A stretch of DNA of 64,000 bases, taken from assembly GCA_013398015.1 (NCBI GenBank), contig VZRR01002778.1:620001-684000 (forward strand), in the 5' to 3' direction. How positions within the stretch are numbered: position 1 is the first letter of the stretch; every line of letters starts with the position of its first letter. The position numbers and the translations under genes are program-made. A model generated the notes under the pieces. That model did not search any database, had not been told where the DNA came from, and worked only from the letters and a program-made list of their open reading frames with translations. Below, piece after piece: positions 13,841-26,127 of the stretch. Source of the stretch: Oreocharis arfaki (lineage: Eukaryota; Chordata; Aves; Passeriformes; Paramythiidae).

Positions 13841-13973
13841 TCTTTTTTTACTTCCTGGATTTTGTCATTCTTGCTGGCAATACACTATCTTTAAATGAAC
13901 ATTGTTATTAAGAAAAGCTTTTCTGAGAGTAATCAGCTTAATTATGGAAACCAGCTTTTTTAATATGAAGTTT

Positions 13974-14072
13974 TGGAAATGGAAGAAAAAGGAAATGAGA
14001 GTCAAGAAAAAAAATTGGATAGAGGAAGCAATAGAAAAAGAAGGAAAAGAGAAAAAAAGACACAAAAATCAG
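13974..14072. repeat. Purine-rich (A-dominated) tract
   Basis: The plus strand is almost wholly A and G for about 100 bases, with a few interruptions. Frames through it are lysine/glutamate-rich on plus and phenylalanine-rich on minus, typical of low-complexity artefacts. Confidence 0.75.
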
Positions 14073-14826
14073 GACAAACCTAACAACTTCATTCATTTTT
14101 TGTAAGTGTCTCATGCAAATTTTACAAGGACAGAGATGCACTCTGAAATATACTTAAAACTAGGTTCTTAGGGTGATTCTGGCATTTTATTCATGTGGAA
14201 CTATAGTGAATATACTTTATTACCTTTCAGTGGAAATAGGCACTTGGTTTATTTTCTCTGAAAATCTTTGCTAGAGGAACTATAAATCTATTCTTAAAAA
14301 TTATTATTACCTTTCACATAACTGGAAGATAAATTCTAGCATATTTAGCAATACCAGCAAGGTGTTATTTATGCAGGTGTGAGTTTTAACAGTGCCACTG
14401 CAGATGCAGCATGTATGTGTTAGCAGAGAGGCACAAAGTGCATGGCACATTCATTTTTACATGATTTATAGGTTTAAATGCATCTTGAAATATTTAAGTA
14501 TGCTAAAAGTGCTTGAAATATCTAGTAGGTACTCATTAGTTGTCCCTTTATTACTTTGTTCAATTAATGGAGGGCTATAAATTTTATATTAATTTAGAAA
14601 TGCTTTTTGGCCTCTAACGATCATGATCTTTTGTGATGTGGTGGTGACATTAAATAAACACAATTGCTGGATGCTGGAATATTTTTAGAAGTATTTATTA
14701 CTTACAATAAAACTGTCTCTAAACTCTATAATAATACTGTAAAAATTACAGTACCAGGAGAGAGAAGTCTTTCGGAAGAAGGGGTTTCAGGCTCATACTG
14801 AGGCAGAGCAAGACAGGCTGAGTCTT

Positions 14827-14876
14827 GAGAGAAGAGGAAGGAAGAAAGGGAAGGAAAGAGAGAGAAAGGAAAAAAA
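14827..14876. repeat. 50-base uninterrupted polypurine run
   Basis: Every plus-strand base from 14,827 to 14,876 is A or G, arranged as irregular GAGA, GGAAG and GAAAG units ending in six A. Long homopurine runs can adopt triplex (H-DNA) structures. No other feature adjoins it. Confidence 0.88.
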
Positions 14877-17800
14877 CCATCTTTTCAATGCAGATTACAT
14901 TAGCAGTTTCTAGTTGTTGGTCTGAGACTCATTAGCTGGGTATAGGTAGCTAAATAAGGTCTAAGGACTATAACTGGTGAGACAAAATATAGGTAAAAGT
15001 TGATGGATTAGCATTGATGCTGATGGCCCTGTGTTGTCCAGGGAAACACTGGTGCGAAGTTAGGAACAGATGCTGAACAATATGGCACATCTGATTTTAT
15101 GCTGCTTGTGCAAGCTGAACCCTGGCATTTTGTATGAGGTCAAAAGATTTCTGAAATTTTAGTGAACAGGGACTGTGGACATGGAGGTTGACAGCTTAAA
15201 TCAGGCGCTTGTTTTGCCTTTCAGCAATCTTCTGATGATCAAGGGTTTAAATAAAATCTAAGGCTCAGTAGAGAATGCCCAAAATGCTAGTTGTTATAGA
15301 ATTTTGCAGCTGTTAAAGATGTGTTGTATAACCTGTGTTAATTTATTCCTGATCTATTTTTATTTTCTTCATTTGAAGGGTAGAAACTATTATTGAAAGT
15401 TATTCTCTCTACTGAAAATTGATTTCAACAAAGCAACTTGTAATGCACAGTTTAGGAAAGGATACACAGAACTAAACTATTGGTTAGCTAGAATTACATA
15501 TATTACTTGAAGTACTACATTTATTTTTTTAATTGCATAGGAAAAATAATGAGTCAGCCAAATAAGGATCTAATTTTCATTTAAAATTTAAATAACTGTT
15601 CTCTCTGTCCCAATAATCTACATTCTGATTTTTAACGTTTAAATACTGTTACTTAACCAACCCCACTGCTTTTTAGAATCTAGCTGTTAACAGAGACATT
15701 TGTCTCTAGCTACTTTCTTTCATGCACTTTTGCTTCAGAATAATTAGTCAGTAGATGATGATTTCAGTGTCATACCAGTTTAGAATTATGGGAGAGTATG
15801 AGAAACTGCAGGTGAATTAAACACACTAGAGTGTGGAGTATCACAACTTTAGATATAATTTCACATGTATAGATGTGGAACAAACATGTACTAACGGAGC
15901 TGCTCAGACTCAGAGTTTTTCTTGATCCTTTGAGAAATAATCTGTTGAAAATATATAACAGCTGAGTCAATAAACATGTCTTCTGAATGTGCTTTCAATA
16001 TAAGCAGAATTTAATAAACAATGAAGATTAAAATATTAATAGATCAATGCAATCTGAATAGACCTGATAGAGACTTTATGATTGATTTTCTTGAAACAAG
16101 CTATTAGGAACACCTGACATTAGTGGAACCAAGATTTTGTTCTGGACTGGGAACATCAGCATGTAGGAAATGACTGTTACGTTTTGCAAAGGATTCAGTC
16201 AGCCTCTCTGTCTCAGAAAGGTTAAGAACCTGGATGTGGTGACAAACATTAATTGTTTGAGAGGTTTACGTGTTTACACAGACAGATTTATAAATTAAAA
16301 AAAACTAATTAGGTAATAAAAAGGATTCACATAGAACAACAAAAATTTTGCTATTCTGTATACAATCCAAGGCAGTATATATAAGGGAACAGCACAAAAC
16401 TCCGGTTTAATATTTATTTTTTTATCATAGATGGCTAATTTCATGCCTGATGATTTAGTTTATGATAATTATTTTTAAAATTGTGATGTAGTATTACTGC
16501 TTTGGATAAACATTGAATATTTGCTGGAAAAGGTAAAAGTACTTTCTCAAAGTCTGCAATATTTATTTCAATAGCCTTCACAGTGATTCAAAGAACAATA
16601 TGCATGCTCAAGAAAGGACTATAGCTTTTTTCTTGTGAAATTTCCAGCATCTTAGGAGACCATCTTGTTAATGGAAGTAGTTTTGCACTTTTGACTGTGT
16701 ACTTCATTAACACATTATGGGGATGCATGAGCACAGTGATGAAAAATCCTTTCTAGTTATGGGAAAATTGATGCATATTAAGCACATTACACAGGAACCT
16801 TTTTTTTTAATTTTATTTTTTCCCAAATGGTTATGTCTGGGGTTTGAGGACATTGAAAATCAGATGATTTGAGGCACTCTGTTGGGATTTTAAAATCTAC
16901 TTGCACATCTTCTTTTGGAATATCTGTTCTTATCAATAAAAACATGTTAAGACAAAACCAATGTCTATTACTAATCAAAAAACCCCTCCTCTTAATTCAA
17001 ATCGCTCAGCATCTGCTCTTTATATATTCCACCTTCTTAATGCTGATGTGAAACAAGAACAGGTACTTTCAGTTGGTCAATCTTAATTTAACTTTATAAA
17101 CTATGGATTATGACATGCCTTGTCCTTCAACTCTCAGTTGGCTAAAGTTCTACTGCAAAATATTTGTTAATTTTCTAATGAAAAAAATGAAATTTTTTAA
17201 TAAGAAAAATATATTCTCCTATTTTACAGGGAGAATATTGTATATATTTTATACTTAGTATCATTTCTACATATGCACTGGAGAATGTAAAATACATTGT
17301 ACAGTTATCAAAGGGAAATTTTGTTTACCAGATCAGATACTCAGATACTCCATTTTTCAAAATAAATTCATATGCACAATAAAGAACAGAAAATCTCAGT
17401 GAACAATGGGAAAACATTTTCCCCAAAATAGTTGTTCTATTTCTGACCCTTTTTCTGCTCCCTTATTCTCAGAGGAAACTTGCAAAATATCTTCATCAAA
17501 TAAGTCGGAGCAACAGTAAAAAATATGGAAAGAATGAACTCGGTAAAAATACTGGGTTTATGACACATTATAATTTTCCTCACATCTCCATCTCAGATGA
17601 CCCTTAATTTTCTGTAGGTAATAACTAGCTTTCTCTCTCTTGCTATTTTTTTTCTGAAGGTTATTCCTTTGCTAATAACTTCTCCTCTGCATGGGTGCCA
17701 ACCACACTTACCTCTCACATTACCTAGCCAATTAATGTAATTTAGTTAGAGTCAAAGCAATTGTATCCAAATTGGCCTGGCTTTTGTTTGAGTTTGAGTT

Positions 17801-20177
17801 TGTTTCAATGTGTGAGTTTATCTCTTTAACTATACCAGTTGGGCTACTAAGTGATATTACTTTGTCTCATTTCTTTTCCTTCTAATTTCCAGATAGTTAC
17901 TTCTGATATTTTTCATATGTCATGGAGGAAAGGTGGTGAGAAGATGATCAACACTTGTACGTGATCTCTCTAAATCTTCATTGATACTGCCAAATTATCA
18001 GAATGTAAACACAAAGGAGAGCCGCAAGATCAGAGATGTAATAGCAATACTGGCTTGTGAAAGTCCTGTCCATCACCATTTTAATATCACAGTTCAGTTT
18101 TTGCACCAGTACATGACTGAAATAACCCGTTAAAAAAAAAGACACAGTTTGCCAGGGAGTACAGCTGATAGAGGTAAACTGTGACTGGGGAATCAGGAAA
18201 GTTACTCCTTCCGGCTGCATGTATCGTTGTGAACCTGGTTCTTGCCAGGTTACAACCAATCAAGTTGGTTGAAACTCTCTGGGGGTTTCTTGCAGTAACA
18301 TCTAGGAAAACCAAATTTATAAAAAGCAGCATGAATTTTATAAGAAGAGATTTATGCTTTTTATTTGGATTTCACATCATGTTGGTCACAGAAGTTCCCT
18401 GGTGCCCTGTCCACTCTATCTCACTAGATGAGAAACTTAGCCTTATACTGCATCACATGAACAGAAGTTATTTAATTCTCAGACTTATTATATGAAAAAT
18501 AATTCAATCAAATTAATTTTTGATTTTATATTTTTCTATTTGGGTGTATTATTTTTCACACTGTACTATAACTTGACATGTTTTTTCCTGATTTCTCAGG
18601 GCCAAGACTATCCAACTTCATTTAGCAGGCATTAAGCTTAAAGCAAGTAAAAACAAAGAGTAATGAGATTACAGTGTAAGAATGGAAAGTTGAGGTTGTC
18701 AGAAGAATAGAAGAGCATTTGGAAGGTGTCAGCAAGGAATGAAGGAATGAAAGTCCATTACATAGTTATATTGAATAGAGACTTCACCAAGTCATGGGCA
18801 CACCTCTGCTGCTATGGAATCTGTTTTCCAGGTAGACATAGAATCAGTGCACTGAAGTGATTACAAGCAGAGAACTACATGTGGAGTACAATATGAAACT
18901 TCCTTTGAAATACTGAAAATATCTAGAGAAAAAAGGAATTTCATTAAATGAGGAAAACGGAGTAAAATATTTTGCAATTTTATAAACTTTTTTTATTTCC
19001 CACTGAAACAAAAATAAACTTTTCACCATTTTTATGAACTATCCAGTAGTCTGGCACTGAAACTGCAATTATGAGATGTAGGAGACAAAGCTCAGAGGAG
19101 GTAATGCAGCAGCTTTAAAGTGTTTGATCATGCATTCCAGTACTTCTGAAGAAATCTTTCTAAATTAGAAGTCAGCACATTTCTAATGTATTTTGTAGTA
19201 ATCTTATAAATTAGTATTTTCATTGGAAAAGTTTATCACTTGAAAATTTTGCAGTTACCTGAATAATGACAAAAATTGTATCTGAGTTAATGGGGTGTAC
19301 TTCTAGGGATTACATCAATGAAACATGTAATTCCATTTCACAATTTTCTTTTTGAGAATTTTTCATTATTGAGTTTCATGAACAGAGAAGCTTACTATAG
19401 TGAATCCTCAGATTTAAAATGATCTCTGTTTTTTGTTGGTTTTTTTTTTTTTAAGAGATATTCTACATGTAGTATTGCTTATGATTTTTGCTTGCTGCTT
19501 TGTGAGTTGTCCGTATGTAGTCTATTCTGATAGTGGCCATAGCTCTCAGTTCATAAGCTGCTAATAGCTGTAGGCACTCAAAAAAAACCACTGTCCACCA
19601 AATACATCTTAAAACCCAACCCACCATTTCTTTCACAGTAACAAACTACAGGCAAAGCTAAAATACTTTCTCTGTTTACTGGGAAGGCATAACCAGACTC
19701 ACACGTTTTTGAATTGGGTATGTAGGTGAAGAGACTGCAGTGATCACAGTTATTTACTCCTAAAGTGTTTGCTTGTATATATGAACACAGTCCTGTAAAA
19801 AAACCCAACCACTTCAGCTCTTCTCTCACATTCTCTTACTGCTGTAACGAGTCCATTGTGCTTGTCAAAATATCTGGATAGCACTTGTAGTTGGGATGGG
19901 GGAGTGTCAGAACTGCCTTTTTGCTGTCATGGACTGTTTTATCAGCTCACTCTTCTCTCAGGACTGCAGTCTGAAGGTGGTGGTGTCATAACTTCTTAGA
20001 CGTTTGCAAACCTCTGTTCCCTTTATTTTATTAAAAAGAGTAATATAGCTTCTGCATTGTACCCTGGTACTAGGACAGGAAATCTTAAGCAGCCCTTTTC
20101 ACATATTCTCTCCTTTCTTCCACTACACATTCCTGTTCCTTCAACACAGCAGAGTAGCTGTAGTTCTGATGTTAATA

Positions 20178-20262
20178 TTTTGTTCCTTGTTTGTTTTGGT
20201 TTTTTCTTTTTTGTTGTTTCTTTGGTGGGTTTTATTTTGTTTTGGTTTTGTCTTTGGGGTGC
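20178..20262. repeat. T/G-rich low-complexity tract
   Basis: The run is TTTTGG, TTTGTT and TTTCTT units of the same style as the tract at 595-680. A further run of about 17 T follows near 20,324-20,340. The overlapping frames at 20,057-20,448 are phenylalanine/valine-rich artefacts of these tracts. Confidence 0.8.
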
Positions 20263-22283
20263 AGAATCAGGAAGAGTAAGAAACTATCAGGAAATTTGAC
20301 TGGTTTCATTTTTGTATGTGTTTGTTTTTTTTTTTTTTTTCACTCTTCGTGGTTCCTTTTCCCAATGGTAAAGGTCTGTGAGAGAAAAAAGAAAGAAGTA
20401 GAACAGCAATTGCTGCTGCAGATTCCATTTTGTGAGACCACATCTTGAGCCAGTGTAAATCAGTGCTGCATTCAGCCACTGTTGCCCAGGCTGGCTGCTA
20501 CTACAAGTGTCTCACAGGTCTCATGCATTCCTCTACCACTCTCCGCCATTTGATTTGGTAGAGTCTGACAGACACTGTGATATGTGCTTTGTGGTCCCTG
20601 ATTTAAGTGAAAATATGGAATTGTGGATAGATGACAGGGTTTGTCCATGGCTATCACACAAAAATTCTCATTGATTACAGTCAGTGGCAGTCACTATGGT
20701 GGGCAATTTATGCCTTTCTTTACTGGAAATATATCTTTTAAGTTTTTTTCAAGATATTGCAAACTCAATAGAAGCTTTACAGCAAAGAGGGAAAAACAAA
20801 TAGCTTACTGTTCTCTACCAGGAGTAAGGTTTCAAAGCTGCCATCTTACTACACTGTAGTTTCCTTTCTTTTTCAGGCTATTTTGTGAAGTTAGAATGCT
20901 CATTTGCAACTCTGAAAACTGTTTTGGGACACCATTTCTGCTTCAGAAGGACCAGTAGTCTCTTTTATGGGACTTAACATGAAGAATTCTGCTCTATCTG
21001 AACCCTTCTATCCACCCAGGCCTAGTGATGCACTTGAGATTAACCCTTTATTATTAACCCTCTTAACTTGAGATTGAGTGCTCTGTATCCCTCTGAGCAG
21101 CAAGGAATTCTGAGACTGCAGAGGAGCAAGTGGGGTGTATCTGTGTCTCTTCAGAGGTGTTGCTTTAGTTTGCCACTACCCTGAAATGGAATCTCTGAAG
21201 TGGGAACTTTAATTTTGTATAAAAAAACATGCTTGTATTCAAAAGTGTACAAATTCAGTAGTATAAGAAATGTATTCTGTGCAAAGCAATAGATTATGCA
21301 TTTTTCAGTCAATTATTGATAGAGACAGAACGTGATCAGGAAATTTCTTCAGAAGCTAAAAGTAATTCAATGCTATAGCACTGGTTGAAATCTATTTATT
21401 TTAGAAATTTTGATGAAGCATTTGATTTCCCTAAGGGAAAAGAAATTCTCCCCCACAGACATTTGTAATATTGAATGACAGATGACTGATTTCTTTATGC
21501 ATGGTTGTGATAGGATGTATTTGTTTGAGTGCTTCAGTGTTACCTTCAGTGTTACCTTCATGTAGACTTAAAGAACTGTGCTCTTAAGCTTTCTGTAAGC
21601 TCTACAAAAAATCTACACTGAAATAATGAACAGATTCTAAAACTTTCTCTGAGATCTGTAATTTACTCCAATGTCTTCCATCAAATTTGTCCACTTTTAT
21701 AATATTAGAATTCAGTACTATAACTAAGTTATAAATTTAAGTCATGTTGGAAGATCAAAAAGAAGAGATTTCAGCCTAAACATTTTAATAGAAATTCTTT
21801 TATTATGTCCAGTAGAAAGGGTGATATGATTTGATCCTAAAATTTTTGAATAACTTAATATAAGGAAAGAGGATACCATAGGATTCAAGAGTTTCATTTT
21901 TAAAAATTATTTTGCTGTAATAGTTTCTCAGCATTTTTAAAATTGCAGCAATTGCCAATAATGTTGGAGAATTACTTCCACTTAAACAGTCATAAATAGT
22001 GATGCACAAGGTACAGTAAAATATTAAGTGTCTTACAGAGAAGTGGTACTGCCCTTCATTTTGCAATGCTGTGTGATTGTTACTTTTGAAACAGAAATAT
22101 CTGACATTTTCAGTGCTTTTTGACAGACCGTGTCCATATACGCTTAGAAGTGCATTGAAAACTGTACACCTAAAATCCCTAAAAATTAACATTGTATTTA
22201 ATAATGGGAAGAATTTCCAATTAAAATGTTATGCTGTGCCTAAACAGCAGCTGATTAAAAAATATTAAGTGTTATTTGTTAAG

Positions 22284-22323
22284 TGATGTGTATTTGATAT
22301 AATATGATGTGTATTTGATATAA
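22284..22323. repeat. Tandem duplication, two copies of a 21-bp unit
   Basis: The 19 bases beginning TGATGTGTATTTG at 22,284 recur exactly at 22,305, giving a 21-base period and two copies. The copies are identical, which suggests a recent slippage duplication. Confidence 0.92.
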
Positions 22324-23349
22324 CTATTTTTCTTTACTGTGGTTGACCTTTTCTCTGCTTACACTTGAACCATGATATGAAAGTAAGGACTACATTTGAA
22401 AACTAGGAAGTGTTTGCTGTCACTTGCAGGGCATCAAAATTTTTCAAGTTTATGAACCTCTCTATGAGCTCTTCACAGACTTCTTCCCTCAAAATCCTTT
22501 ATGATCTATTAATTAATTTTTCTGAACATTCAAGAAGTGCTCAAGAGTAATCACAGCTCTTGCAGGATGTAAAATTCAACTAGCTAAGGTGGCCTCTATT
22601 ATACCATTAAAATCCAAGTATTATTTTTATTTTGCTGCATGTTTGAAAAAGGTTTTTTTGTTTGTCAATGACAATTTTCATTTGTATTTTCTTTTCAGAA
22701 GTATATGCCACAACTTTATATACATTCAGACACTTATTTACATAGATTTAAACTACTAACATAGAAGGATTGATTGTAGTGTCCACATTAATAGCCTTCC
22801 TGCACAGCTCTGAAAGTACATTAGCACAATCTAGATCTAATGAAAGAGCAAGTGCAAAATCTCCTCATACTGTTCAGAGAGTCCAGTTTATTACTGACAC
22901 ATCATTCTGTGTGAAGAATAGCAGAATATCAGATTTTCAGTGTAATGGCTACTAGAAAAAAATTTGGGGATTGATTGATTTTAATGCCCTTTGGATATGC
23001 TGCTTAGGCACATGAGGTTGCTTATCGGTGTTGCTTCTCTTAAGTTTCCCTCTCAACTGTCCTGATGATACTGATAATTTGGCCAATTTTCCACTAATTT
23101 TACAGTTCACTAATATAGTCCACATATACTTTTTTGGCTACTAAGATCTAAAAGCTTTGTTAAAATCAAGATAAATTACATCATGTACTCTCCCTTCCAT
23201 CTACAGAAGTGTTCATTTGATTACAGAAACAATTACTTTAATCAAGTGTGATTTGCTAAATCACTTCTTTGTTCTGTAGTTGGAATATTAAATAGTGTCA
23301 GCTACAAATTAGTTTAACACAATATATTTAAAATATTCGTGGGGGAATT
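22324..23349. other. No gene seen; unique AT-rich DNA
   Basis: Open frames do not exceed about 61 codons. No repeat family, RNA gene or regulatory motif could be supported. Confidence 0.65.
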
Positions 23350-23460
23350 TGAGAATAGTTTGAGTAGGAAGAGACCTTAAAGGCCAGGCTGAAATGGGCT
23401 TTGAGCAACCTGTTATAGTGCGAGTTGTCCCTGCCCATGGCAGGAGAGTTGAAACACAGA
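23350..23460. mobile_element. CR1 3' tail fragment with an apparent orientation switch
   Basis: The left 32 bases (23,350-23,381) read as the minus-strand CR1 terminus: GAATAGTTTGAGTAGGAAG, then GAGACCTTAAA. From 23,382 the sequence is instead the plus-strand CR1 tail: GGCCAGGCTGAAATGGGC, TTTGAGCAACCTG, and GTCCCTGCCCATGGCAGG. Both parts belong to the CR1 3' untranslated region but face opposite ways and join without a spacer. The right part fades out near 23,460-23,475, before the usual terminal octamers. It could be a head-to-head remnant of two insertions or a rearranged single copy. Confidence 0.75.
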
Positions 23461-26127
23461 TTGATTTTCCAACTAGAATTGTTGCATTTCTAGCTAGTAT
23501 TGTTATAAAACCACATGACTCTGTAAAAACATATGAGAAGAAAAATTCTAAAGTAGAAATGAATGATATTTTCAGGCTTGATTCATCCTTATGCCTGCAG
23601 AAATATATAGATGTCATCCTGTCCCTTCTTTACCTTGTCAAATGATACTCTTGCACACAATTCTGCTGCAAATGGTAGAAGAGAAGGGGAAAGAAAAAAA
23701 AAAAAAAGGGGCACTTGCAGACTAACTGGAAGTATCAAATCCTAAATAAGAACCTTTTCTTTTCCTTGTAGGATTGTCTGTCTCTTACCCCAAAAATGAA
23801 ACTCAGGTTAAACTGCAGTGCTATTTGAATGACAAGTCAATCTTGAAGTGCTAGTCACCCTGACCAGAAGACAGAAAGTGTGATCTACCACTTGAAGCCA
23901 ACTTTGCATTTAATCAATCTGTTATAGAAGTTTTATGATAGTTACTCAGATGACATCAGTACAAATAGGTAAAATGGGAACATAAATGGGTTATAAAACA
24001 GTGTTTTTCCTGTAGTGGTGTAAGTTATTGTTATCCAGATTGCCAATCAAAGAGTTTAGTAGAGATTATGCAACACGAAAGTGTTGATATTGAAGTTGCT
24101 TTAACAGGAAACAGATGGTCCAGGTTTTTATCAGCTCTGCGGTTTAAATCATTTGTTTTAACTGCAGTAAAAAAGGGTCTTTGTAATGCCAGTACAATTT
24201 ATCTCTGTACTCCTGGGTGAGTCTCTCTTGTTAAAATCATGAAATAAATAATATTGTATGCGTGTGTTTTTATATGAGAGACTTTATTAGTGGCTGATGC
24301 AATTGCTATGTCAAACACTAAGAGGAATATGAAAAACAAATTGCAGAAAAAGATCTGGTTTGGATTTTAGGTAGAATAAAAGCACCTTGTGGTCAGATCA
24401 GAGGAGAACAAATTAATTTTAAAAATACTCAGTCTTGAGTGAATGAACCTTATTTTTTTTGCCACCAAACAGATCTTGAATACAGCAAAGGATTTGCAGT
24501 TTCACCCTTTAGAGATGCATGTGGCTGTTAAATGATCATGAAAGATAAGACAAAATATTTAGTGCCCATATGATACTAGTTATTTAACTGAACAAATCCA
24601 ACAAGATGACATCATATACAAGTTATGGCAAAAACTACCTCCTATGGCATGTTTTAGAAATGAATGGAAACAATACAAATTTTTCAGTCTTAAGCACACT
24701 TAGATGGAACTAAAGAATCATATAGGAAGAATATTTTCTATATCACTACAAAATAAATATGTTAAGATAGTCTCAGACATTGAAATCATGCAAATGTATC
24801 AGTTACTTAGAAATTTTCTTTAAATGCTGACTATCCAGTATTCATAAGGGAGACTATACATTCTACTGTTGCCTTAAGTAGAAATTCTTTATAGCATTTC
24901 AAGGCAGCACTGGTGTTTTTCAACTGTTTGAAAAATTCTGAATTTCTTAGAATATTAAGTTTCTGTATCTTCTGGATTTCATCAAGAATTTTTCAATTTT
25001 TTTGTGGGTGTGAAATGTTTTGAAGAAATTCATAAATTCTGAAAATTTCTTGCTTGAATTTCTTGCAACAATTCTGGTTTGAATTTCTAAATTCTAAATT
25101 TCTAGATGGCATCAAGAGGTCCTAAGTTGGCCAATTAAAGTCGCTCATTAAAGCAGCAGAGAGAACCCACCTGGAACTGCTGAACAATCCTTCTAGAGTT
25201 TCCAGGTGCTAAGATGTGGAGCATGGATCTGTGTTGCCCAGCCACCAGCATTGCTATCACGTCAAACAGCTGACAAGTAGTGTGCAGAAATTCCTGATTA
25301 TGTTGGCCATATCAGATGGTGCAGCTTAATAGTTTTTACTCAATGCCTGGAAAAACTATCTGCATAAAACTGACCTACATTTCACCTGATTCTATAACAA
25401 ATTTGGTTGCTGCTTGTGGATCTCTGTGTTCAATGTTGAATAGATAAATTTTGTAAAACTTAGGTTTCCATTTCGTCTGTTTCACAACACATGTACATAA
25501 TTCAATTTTATTCTCATGTAGAATATTTACACAACCTGCTTTCTGGTAGTTTATTACATACCGAGCTGGAAATAAAAATTAATTTGGTGCAGTCTTTCAT
25601 ATTTGCTCATTTTAATATTATGAATTGGAAATGTGCTGCATGCTGAATTTATTTATAACTAGTATTATATTTCTTATCAAAATAGATGCCATAGAACCAT
25701 GTAAATCCTAAGAAGAAAGATATATATTTAACCTAGTCAACAAATTGCAAGGATAAGATTACACTGGAAGGATTAATACAAAATTGTTCTTTGTCATTAA
25801 CGTTTTCTTTAGACTCTGCAGGCAGATTTGGTATTCTAAATAAGTGAATAAAAGTCTTACTTCATTAATTGCTGGCTATTGTCTTTAAAGGTAACATCTT
25901 TCAAGTAACTTGGAATTAGTTTAGGTAATGGCTAGGAAGGGAAAGGTAGGAAAAAAACCCTCTAAAGATAGTCGTCTACACCTATACCTAGATCCTCAGT
26001 TTAATAGATATCATTGCTTGTGGGGTTTTTTTGGCTTTTTTCTCCCATTCCTGGCACTCATCAACCACAGTGTAATTGACTGGTTTTAATTACATGTAGT
26101 TGCTCTCCTTTTATGTAGTTGTTGATG
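23461..26127. other. No gene seen; unique AT-rich DNA
   Basis: The frames at 23,309-23,645 overlap on both strands and partly read the CR1 remnant. An A run of about 15 lies at 23,694-23,708. The stretch 24,935-25,107 repeats AATTTCT/AAATTCT words irregularly, and 25,110-25,270 is a more complex unique segment I cannot identify. Confidence 0.6.
24935..25107. repeat. Degenerate AATTTCT-word repeat region
   Basis: The words AATTTCT, AAATTCTG and GAATTTCTTG recur at irregular spacing across about 170 bases. This looks like an eroded satellite-like or slippage-derived tract. There is no regular period that would define a unit. Confidence 0.5.

Larger units (their letters stand above)
13841..22283. 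other. No gene seen; unique AT-rich DNA
   Basis: About 8.4 kb with no supported gene. The longest open frames are 129 codons (21,803-22,192, minus) and 104 codons (18,181-18,495). Neither shows a domain, a signal peptide with a plausible mature protein, or repeat-family homology that I recognise. The tract contains purine and T/G runs listed separately, and a short duplication of TTCAGTGTTACC near 21,534-21,558. Confidence 0.6.

Noticed and set aside
13540..13911. 123-codon plus-strand open frame as a gene
   Set aside because: The middle 62 codons are CR1 ORF2; the ends are unrelated flanking DNA that happens to stay open.
21803..22192. 129-codon minus-strand open frame
   Set aside because: No domain, repeat match, or splice or promoter context; AT-rich amino-acid composition. 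An overlapping frame on the other strand is equally open for part of it.
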